DNA from: Congregibacter sp965660375
GTDB lineage: Bacteria; Pseudomonadota; Gammaproteobacteria; Pseudomonadales; Halieaceae
Reading direction: 5' to 3'
Length of the DNA: 64,000 nt
NCBI RefSeq assembly: GCF_965660375.1
Contig: NZ_CBFHZO010000063.1
Span: 11,838 to 75,837, forward strand
Program-made: the position numbers and the translations under genes
Notes under the pieces: generated by a model
What the model was told of the DNA's origin: nothing
The model's database searches: none
The model's input: only the letters and a program-made list of their open reading frames with translations
Part shown: positions 58,474 to 64,000 of the stretch, in pieces
How positions within the stretch are numbered: the first letter of the stretch is position 1
Layout of the letters: each line of letters begins with the position of its first letter

Positions 58474-59016
58474 TTACCGGTGAAACTGAGTGTTGTTAGG
58501 TGTGTGGTCACCCGCCAGCCACTTGGCGAGGTCATCATGGGCCGTGAGCTTTTTCTGTTCGTTGAGCTCTTCAACGCCATCAATGTCGACAGTGAATTCC
58601 ACAAGAAGACCGGAGGGGTCGAACACATACAGGGAGTAGCAATAGCCATGATTGAGGATATAAGCCTGGGGCTCGGTGATTCCCGCCGCCTCCAGCCTGG
58701 CCTTAATACCGTCCTGGGTTTCCTGATCCACTTTCATTGCCAGGTGACGAAAGCCCGAGGGCTGAAGCTCCGGTCCAAACTCCTTTTGATCCTCTTCGTC
58801 AGCAAATTGGAAAAACGCGAGACAGGACCCGTCACCGATATCAAAAAAGCAGTGCATATAGGTTCGCATCTTGCCGAAAAGATCTGTCTGTTCGGCCCAG
58901 GTGGCGACCAGCTTGTAACCAATAATGTCTTCATAAAACTCTCTCACCGCTTCCATGTCGGTGGTGACATAGGCGTTATGGTGTAAAGAGCTGTGTGTCT
59001 GCGCTAGAGCATTCAT
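58474..59016 (-). CDS. VOC-superfamily metalloprotein (dioxygenase or glyoxalase-like)
   Basis: 180 residues. The bleomycin/extradiol fold has apparent metal ligands His13 (LHHNAYV), His91 (FRHLAMKV) and Glu140 (GLLVEF), the 2-His-1-carboxylate set. The intervening segment MRTYMHCFFDIGDGSCLAFFQF is typical. It may open an aromatic ring or isomerise a product. Its start is 34 bp downstream of the TonB receptor stop. Confidence 0.82.
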   Translation of the reverse strand: MNALAQTHSSLHHNAYVTTDMEAVREFYEDIIGYKLVATWAEQTDLFGKMRTYMHCFFDIGDGSCLAFFQFADEEDQKEFGPELQPSGFRHLAMKVDQETQDGIKARLEAAGITEPQAYILNHGYCYSLYVFDPSGLLVEFTVDIDGVEELNEQKKLTAHDDLAKWLAGDHTPNNTQFHR

Positions 59017-59050
59017 GTCATTCTCCTTAATTGGTGTATTCGGCGGCAGC

Positions 59051-61249
59051 TTAGAAGCGCTTGCTGAATTCTATTCCGTAGCGTGCGGGGAGTGCAGGCC
59101 AGATAAAACCACCCGGAGAAAACTCGGTGTTGTACTCCTCGTCTAGGACGTTTTTACCCCAGAGCGTGACGGTCCAGTTATCCACCGCTTCGAAGCCAAT
59201 GCGCATATCCAGAACGTTGATTGGGCTTCGCGTTGTTGTGTTGTCGGGCTCCCACCAGGTTTCTCCCGTGCGGGCGAAGTCGCCCCGAGCCACAAATTCC
59301 ATACCGCCAAACATATCGACAGGCTGTCGATAGACCGCGCCAAGATTCAGGGTGTACTCGGAGACCAGCGGAGCCTGGTTACCGACCTGGGTGGGATTAG
59401 GTGATTTCTGGATTTCGCTGTCGGTGTAGCCAAAACCCACATAGGCGCTGAAGTTGTCAGTAAAGGCCGCATTGGCCTCGATTTCCAGACCCATGTACTC
59501 CGTCTCTTCAATAGTGCCGAGGTTCTGGGTGCTGGTACCCGGGTCAAAGTAGAAAAAGTACGCGCCTTCGAATTCGGTGTAGTACAGGGCCATGGACGCG
59601 CTGGCACGACCGTCCCAAAAGGAGCTCTTCGCCCCGACTTCGAAGGTCTCCGAGATCTGCTCGTCGAAGATGTCGTTTACGCCGGGGACCTGTGCGGCCT
59701 CACCCACGCCCGTCTGGTTAAAACCACCGCTTCGGAATCCTCGGCTGAGATCCACATACAGGGTAGCGTCATCGTTTGGCTGATAACGAACGGTGAATTT
59801 GGGCTGTAGCGCATCCCAGCTTTCGTCGCGCTTTTCGCCGAACACCAGATCAAGTCCCGACGTGTTGTAAAGCTCCGGGGTGAGGGTCGTGTTCTCGCGA
59901 TCGTCGTTGTCGTAGCGCAGGGAAAAGGTTGCTTCAACTCGATCGGTAATGTCGTAGGCGACCTGTCCAAATACTGCGTAGGCAAAGTTGTCCTGACCGT
60001 CGGCAAGAATGTTCAGCTGTGGACTGGGGTCCGTGGGATCCACAAACACCGAGGGTCGGAAGTCTTTTTCCACATCAAAAACACCAAAACCCCGGTCAAT
60101 CTGATTACCGGTAGAAATGTATCGCTCCGTGGCGATGGCATAGGCACCGGCGATCCACCGGAAGCGATCTTCGGCAGGAGACGCGAAGCGGATCTCTTGA
60201 GACACAGACTCCACCTCAAGGTATTGGTTCTGACTGAGGTCGGTTATCTCGTCCCCGGTGAGAAACTTGATGAACCCACCAAAGGGATCTGAATTAAAAG
60301 ATGATTCCGCGCGGGGCAGGAAGTTGAACTGATCACCAGAGAGTGTCTCTTCTACCTTGTCGTAGGCGGTGATAGCAGTGAAAGTGCCCGCATCTGCCAG
60401 CCACTCGAGCTTCAGGCTTGAGCTGATAAAATCGCGCTCGTTGTTGCCGGGATTGTTGACACGCACGGGGAGCAGGTCGTCCGCATCGGGAGCGATGCGG
60501 AAATACAGAGCCTGGGTATCGAGAGCGGAGTAGCTCAAGCGGAAGTCCGCGCTGAAAGTATCACTGATGTCCCAGATCAAGCGAAGACGGCCAGAGGCAT
60601 CTTTTACAGGATCAGCCTCCTCGCCCAGTACCGGGTTATTGATAAATCCGTCGGTGTCCATGTAGGAACCGGATAAGCGATAACGGATGTTGTCGGTCAA
60701 AGGCCCGCTAACGCTACCGCGCACCTTGTACCCTGGGCCACTATCGACGCCCGCCTCAACCCGGCCCTCAAATTCATCGCCGGGCTGCTTGGTATTAATG
60801 GTGATCGCACCACCGATGGCATTCCGTCCGTAAAGAGCGCCCTGGGGTCCGCGAAGTACCTCAATCTGTTCGATGTCGAAAAGCTGCTGATTAAACTGTG
60901 TGGGATTCGACATAAGAACGCCGTCGATCAACACCGCAGCAGACAGTTCACTATTGCGAGCCTGGGAGACACCCCGGATATTCAGAAAGGAGTTACCCGC
61001 ATTCTGCGTCTGAACCAGCGTGACGTTGGGCGTGAGGTTGATGAAGTCCTGGGGCGTAGAAATACCTGCGGACTGAATCTCTGACTCAGTGAAGGCTCGC
61101 ACCGACACCGGCGCATCCTCGAGGGTCTCATTACGCTTACGCGCCGAAACCACCACTTCTTCCAGCGCGGACTGCGCATAGATCTCCGGTGCACCACAGG
61201 CGGCGGCAACCAAAATAGCGAGCGGCTTAAGGTTACTCTTCATGCTCAT
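59051..61249 (-). CDS. TonB-dependent outer-membrane receptor
   Basis: 732 residues. A signal peptide (about 8-25, ending PEIYAQ) is followed by LEEVVVSARKRNETLEDAPVS, the TonB-box region with a receptor plug (about 45-160) containing LRGPQGALYGRNAIGGAI. A 22-stranded barrel follows and ends in Phe (GIEFSKRF). The style matches the broad CirA/FecA-like receptors common in marine bacteria that take up aromatic or complex organics. It is divergent from the citryl-CoA-lyase-like gene across a 91-bp region with a large dyad. Confidence 0.9.
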   Translation of the reverse strand: MSMKSNLKPLAILVAAACGAPEIYAQSALEEVVVSARKRNETLEDAPVSVRAFTESEIQSAGISTPQDFINLTPNVTLVQTQNAGNSFLNIRGVSQARNSELSAAVLIDGVLMSNPTQFNQQLFDIEQIEVLRGPQGALYGRNAIGGAITINTKQPGDEFEGRVEAGVDSGPGYKVRGSVSGPLTDNIRYRLSGSYMDTDGFINNPVLGEEADPVKDASGRLRLIWDISDTFSADFRLSYSALDTQALYFRIAPDADDLLPVRVNNPGNNERDFISSSLKLEWLADAGTFTAITAYDKVEETLSGDQFNFLPRAESSFNSDPFGGFIKFLTGDEITDLSQNQYLEVESVSQEIRFASPAEDRFRWIAGAYAIATERYISTGNQIDRGFGVFDVEKDFRPSVFVDPTDPSPQLNILADGQDNFAYAVFGQVAYDITDRVEATFSLRYDNDDRENTTLTPELYNTSGLDLVFGEKRDESWDALQPKFTVRYQPNDDATLYVDLSRGFRSGGFNQTGVGEAAQVPGVNDIFDEQISETFEVGAKSSFWDGRASASMALYYTEFEGAYFFYFDPGTSTQNLGTIEETEYMGLEIEANAAFTDNFSAYVGFGYTDSEIQKSPNPTQVGNQAPLVSEYTLNLGAVYRQPVDMFGGMEFVARGDFARTGETWWEPDNTTTRSPINVLDMRIGFEAVDNWTVTLWGKNVLDEEYNTEFSPGGFIWPALPARYGIEFSKRF

Positions 61250-61293
61250 TCTCCAAGCGTTGTTTTATTGTTAGTGCTTAATAGCGTAGAATC

Positions 61294-61325
61294 TTCGCAT
61301 AACGAAATCAAGTTCGATATGCGAA
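61294..61325. promoter_or_regulatory. 32-bp dyad operator candidate (IclR type)
   Basis: The outer arms are TTCGCAT (61294-61300) and ATGCGAA (61319-61325). The inner arms are CGAA (61303-61306) and TTCG (61313-61316). All are symmetric around 61309.5. It lies in the 91-bp gap between the divergent TonB-receptor and lyase-like genes, just before the ribosome site of the latter. The IclR gene at 62982 is the obvious candidate binder. Confidence 0.6.
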
Positions 61326-61340
61326 ATATAGGAGGTTTAC

Positions 61341-62171
61341 GTGGTAAGTGTCTTGCCGGATCAGCCAGCCCTGCGAAACTCCTCAGGCCCCGGCCTTACG
61401 AAAAAGGACGATAAATTTATGGGAAATCAGTCAGTTACGTCTATTTGCGGCTACGATGCCGATAGTATTTCCGTGCGCGGTAAAGACCTGGTCGAAGACC
61501 TCATCGGCAAGCGGAGCTTCACCGAGGCTTTTCTCATTCAGGCTCTGGGAGTGGAACCCACGGCACGACAAACGCGCATTGTTAACGCGGTACTGGTAAC
61601 AATCATGGAACATGGCCTCGTTCCATCGGCCGTTGTCACGCGACTCACGCACTACGGCGCGCCCGAGTCATATCAAGGCGCTGTGGCAGCGGGACTACTG
61701 GGCGTAGGGGATCGTTATGCGGGTACCGCAAGCGAATGCGGCGCCCTCCTCGAACAGATGGTCGCCTCCGGGGAGCCGCGCTCAGCGGCAGATGCCATCG
61801 TTGCAGATTATCGCGGTCGGCGGGCGGCTCTTCCGGGGTTTGGTCATCCTATTCATCACGATGTGGATCCCCGGGTAAAACGCTTGCTATCAGTTTGTGA
61901 AGAGGCCGGTTGCGAGGGCACATACATCGCGGCCATGAGTACGCTGGAATCTGCGCTCAACGAGGCCCTGGGCAAGCAACTGGTCACAAACATCAGTGCC
62001 GCAATCGGTGCCGCACTGGCCGAGGCTGGCGTACCCTCGGGAATGATGCGCGGCGTAATACTGGTGGCGCGCTGTGCGGGCCTGGTGGGACACCTTTTTG
62101 AAGAAAGCCAGCGGCCTATCGCCGACGACCTCTGGAAGGGCGCGCAGGACCCCATCAGCTATGAGCCCTGA
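61341..62171 (+). CDS. citryl-CoA-lyase/citrate-synthase-like protein
   Basis: 276 residues from GTG 61341, favoured by AGGAGG 5 nt upstream (ATG 61419 is an alternative). It has the small citrate-synthase fold: EHGLVPSAVVTRLTHYGAP, VAAGLLGVGDRYAGTA, GFGHPIHHDVDPRVKRL (His169) and VARCAGLVGHLFEE. The catalytic Asp of the NVDG motif in citryl-CoA lyases appears replaced: the local sequence is LVTNISAAIGAAL. It therefore may cleave or form a different carboxylic-acid CoA ester. Overlaps the downstream hydrolase by 11 bp. Confidence 0.8.
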   Translation: MVSVLPDQPALRNSSGPGLTKKDDKFMGNQSVTSICGYDADSISVRGKDLVEDLIGKRSFTEAFLIQALGVEPTARQTRIVNAVLVTIMEHGLVPSAVVTRLTHYGAPESYQGAVAAGLLGVGDRYAGTASECGALLEQMVASGEPRSAADAIVADYRGRRAALPGFGHPIHHDVDPRVKRLLSVCEEAGCEGTYIAAMSTLESALNEALGKQLVTNISAAIGAALAEAGVPSGMMRGVILVARCAGLVGHLFEESQRPIADDLWKGAQDPISYEP

Positions 62172-62985
62172 AGAGAATAGCTGGACGGCACGGCGCGTTG
62201 CGAACACAGCCGATGGCACGCAAATTCCCGTTTATGAGTGCGGCGAAGGTGAGACCCTTCTGCTGGTTCACGGCTGGACCCTTGACCACTCCTCATTCAA
62301 TGCTCAACTTCCGCTTGCCTCTGACTATCGCTTAGTGTGCTTCGATCGCCGCGGTGCCGGGCGCTCCGCCGCACTGCCGAATCTCGGCGCGGAAGTTTCT
62401 GACATCAACAGCATCATCGACTCTCTGGCATGCGACCGTGTGCACCTACTGGGCGTATCCCAGGGCGCACGCATTGCACTGCGGTTTGCAGCCGAATTCT
62501 TCGACCGGCTGCAATCGCTGACAGTGCAGGGCGTTGTGGTAGATGGTTACACGGCCCCCGTGGAAGACGAGGGTGCAATCCCCCTGGGCCACTATGTCGA
62601 ACTCGTTCGGAATGGCGAGCTGGGGAAAATGCACAGTGAATGGCTTGCTCACCCCTTGATGAGTAGCGACGCGCTCGAGCTTCCTGCAAAAGAAGCCCTT
62701 GAGCATGTCGTACGAAGCTATCGTGGTGATGATTTACGGGTGTCGGCAGTCCCCCAGACCGCCGTCGCGGTTCTTGAAAGACTGGAAAATGTTCCCACGG
62801 CTACGCTGGTAATAACGGGAGAGCGAGAAACCGCCGCGCGAAAAGCCCATGCCGCGAAACTCTGCGACATCATGCCCTGCGCGCAGGAAGTGACGCTGAC
62901 CCGCTGTGGCCACCTCAGTAACCTCAGCCGACCCGAGGCTTACAACGCGGTTCTCAAGCGTTTTATAGATGCCCTGCCACGCTAG
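62161..62985 (+). CDS. alpha/beta hydrolase, possible enol-lactone or ester hydrolase
   Basis: 274 residues from ATG 62161. The 29-codon extension to 62074 is inside the upstream gene. Features: LLLVHGWTLDHSSF (oxyanion HGW), CFDRRGAGRSA, nucleophile Ser100 in LGVSQGARIAL, and a C-terminal His251 in RCGHLSNL. This is the layout of 3-oxoadipate-enol-lactonase-like hydrolases of catabolic clusters. Overlap with the lyase-like gene indicates co-translation. The last codons overlap the convergent IclR stop by 4 bp. Confidence 0.82.
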   Translation: MSPEENSWTARRVANTADGTQIPVYECGEGETLLLVHGWTLDHSSFNAQLPLASDYRLVCFDRRGAGRSAALPNLGAEVSDINSIIDSLACDRVHLLGVSQGARIALRFAAEFFDRLQSLTVQGVVVDGYTAPVEDEGAIPLGHYVELVRNGELGKMHSEWLAHPLMSSDALELPAKEALEHVVRSYRGDDLRVSAVPQTAVAVLERLENVPTATLVITGERETAARKAHAAKLCDIMPCAQEVTLTRCGHLSNLSRPEAYNAVLKRFIDALPR

Positions 62986-63800
62986 CTGAGTGCGGCGGCG
63001 GTAATGGAGTTGACCAGCACGGGATAACGCTGAAGCTCGATCTCAATCGCCCTGGCCGCCCGACGCAATACTGGTAGGCGGGTATCGCGCATCTCGTCGG
63101 ACTCCACGCGCGACGTCGCGGTGGAGCAGTTGATGGCGGCTATAACGTCTCCGTTACCCGCCCGTACCGGAACAGCAACAGAAACAATGCCGTAGTCCAG
63201 CTCATCTTTGACGCTTGCGTAGTCGTTTTGGGCTGCCTGTTTAAGAATCTGGGCGAGGCGCTTGCGATCGACGATGGTTCGATCCGTAAACCGTGTAAGG
63301 GGAGTGTTTGCAACATAGTCTCGAGTGCGCTCTTTTGGCATATGGGCCAGCAATATCCGGCCCAGCGACGTGGCATGAGCGGGAAAACGCGTGCCTACTC
63401 CAGCTGCAAGGCGTACCATCCGGTTCGTAGATACGTGAATCAGATAGAGCACATCGGGGTCGGAGAACACCGCCAGCGAAGAGCTGTCCCCGGTCTCATC
63501 CCGCACGTCCTGCAGGTGGGGACGAACGGCCTGCTCCAGATTCATGGACTCGAGATAGGCGGAGGCAAAGCTCATCACTTCCGCGGTCAAGAGAAAGCGC
63601 TTGTCTCGCTTGGCCACGTAACCCAGCTCTACCAGCGTGTGCAGGCAGCGACGGGCGACCGCGGGGCTGAGCTCGGTCACCACTGCAACCTCGGACAGAC
63701 TCATTTCGGGCCGTTCCCGGGAAAACGCACGAAGAACTGACAAACCCCGCTCCAGGGTGCTCAGGTATTCGCTGTTACGGACAGAGCTCTTTGCCGTCAC
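62982..63800 (-). CDS. IclR-family transcriptional regulator
   Basis: 272 residues from GTG 63800, which overlaps the upstream HIT gene stop (GTGA). The winged HTH (about 14-75) reads LERGLSVLRAFSRERPEMSLSEVAVVTELS. The effector domain has TRFPAHATSLGRILLAHMP and DYGIVSVAVPVRAGNGDVIAAINCS. PcaR/PobR-type catabolic regulators share this layout. It is convergent with the hydrolase gene and probably acts on the divergent promoter region at 61.3 kb. Confidence 0.92.
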   Translation of the reverse strand: MTAKSSVRNSEYLSTLERGLSVLRAFSRERPEMSLSEVAVVTELSPAVARRCLHTLVELGYVAKRDKRFLLTAEVMSFASAYLESMNLEQAVRPHLQDVRDETGDSSSLAVFSDPDVLYLIHVSTNRMVRLAAGVGTRFPAHATSLGRILLAHMPKERTRDYVANTPLTRFTDRTIVDRKRLAQILKQAAQNDYASVKDELDYGIVSVAVPVRAGNGDVIAAINCSTATSRVESDEMRDTRLPVLRRAARAIEIELQRYPVLVNSITAAALS

Positions 63801-64000
63801 AGTGTCATACCGGCGAAGTCATCTCGTATTTGATCTATCTGCATCTGGGAATACTCGGCGGAGCTGTCGAGATTACCCCAGACAGGGGCCGGCCAACAGG
63901 GATCGCTCTCTCGACGACCAATCACATGTAAATGTAACTGCGGCACCACCAACCCGAGGGCGCCCACATTGACTCGCGGATAGTCCAGCGTCTGCTTCAG
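63797..64000 (-). CDS. HIT-family protein, 5' end outside the window
   Basis: The C-terminal 67 residues are visible. The nucleotide-binding motif reads VVPQLHLHVIGR, followed by DPCWPAPVWG. This matches the HIT-like (UPF/FHIT-related) family with a conserved WPxPVWG tail. The gene stop overlaps the IclR start (GTGA), so the two are co-transcribed. The N-terminal half is beyond the right edge. Confidence 0.85.
   Translation of the reverse strand: MKQTLDYPRVNVGALGLVVPQLHLHVIGRRESDPCWPAPVWGNLDSSAEYSQMQIDQIRDDFAGMTL

Overview
The window looks like chromosomal DNA of a marine gammaproteobacterium. Base composition is moderately GC-rich. The housekeeping blocks follow the gene order familiar from Pseudomonas and its relatives: typA / glnA-DUF4124-ntrB-ntrC-trmL / secB-grxC-rhodanese / gpmI-envC-ctpA / hisBHAF / mutY-yggX. 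The accessory content (TonB receptor with a CoA-ligase cluster, multiheme TPR cytochrome, exosortase-type surface protein, LytS/LytR-type two-component system) fits the Halieaceae / OM60-NOR5 group. That placement is an inference from gene order and gene style, not from a search.

Layout. 1-8.6 kb: a gene cut by the left edge, the divergent ytjB-like membrane protein, parC, a protein with two cyclic-nucleotide-binding folds, an ElaA-type acetyltransferase, an SGNH hydrolase, and an overlapping amidoligase/class I glutamine-amidotransferase pair. 8.1-16 kb: typA-dtd facing away from the nitrogen-control block glnA, DUF4124, ntrB, ntrC, trmL. The glnA control region shows two NtrC sites and a sigma-54 promoter, and a further NtrC-like site and sigma-54-like promoter lie before ntrB. 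16-27 kb: the secB-grxC-rhodanese operon, gpmI-envC-ctpA, a membrane-anchored hydrolase, hisBHAF with a 12-bp repeat array in its leader, and mutY-yggX. 27-34 kb: an SDR, a DUF4198 protein, a lipoprotein, tRNA-Phe(GAA) with its promoter, a TetR regulator, an 841-residue surface protein with a C-terminal sorting signal, and a poorly coding stretch with two small ORFs. 34-45 kb: small enzymes, a translationally coupled speB-SpoIIAA-TIGR03643 operon, dps, a LytS/LytR-type pair, selU with a fused oxidoreductase-SelD (selenium for tRNA), and rdgC. 45-52 kb: a glyoxalase, a sensor/PP2C phosphatase/HATPase protein with its STAS partner, a GATase, an octaheme TPR cytochrome and a YceI protein. 52.4-55.4 kb: ribokinase, deoC and a GRP-type transporter, with an intergenic repeat. 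55.4-64 kb: a probable catabolic locus with a MetE-like Zn transferase, PaaK-like CoA ligase, flavodoxin, VOC protein and TonB receptor facing a citryl-CoA-lyase-like protein and an alpha/beta hydrolase. An IclR regulator gene and a HIT-family gene cut by the right edge follow.

The strongest candidates for something undescribed are three. The first is the 55-64 kb locus, whose substrate cannot be read from the sequence, whose divergent promoter region holds a 32-bp dyad, and whose lyase-like enzyme appears to lack a catalytic Asp. The second is the amidoligase/amidotransferase unit at 6.5-8.1 kb. The third is the set of unexplained intergenic structures at 25.6, 33.3 and 54.2 kb. No CRISPR array, rRNA, intact insertion sequence or prophage was seen.
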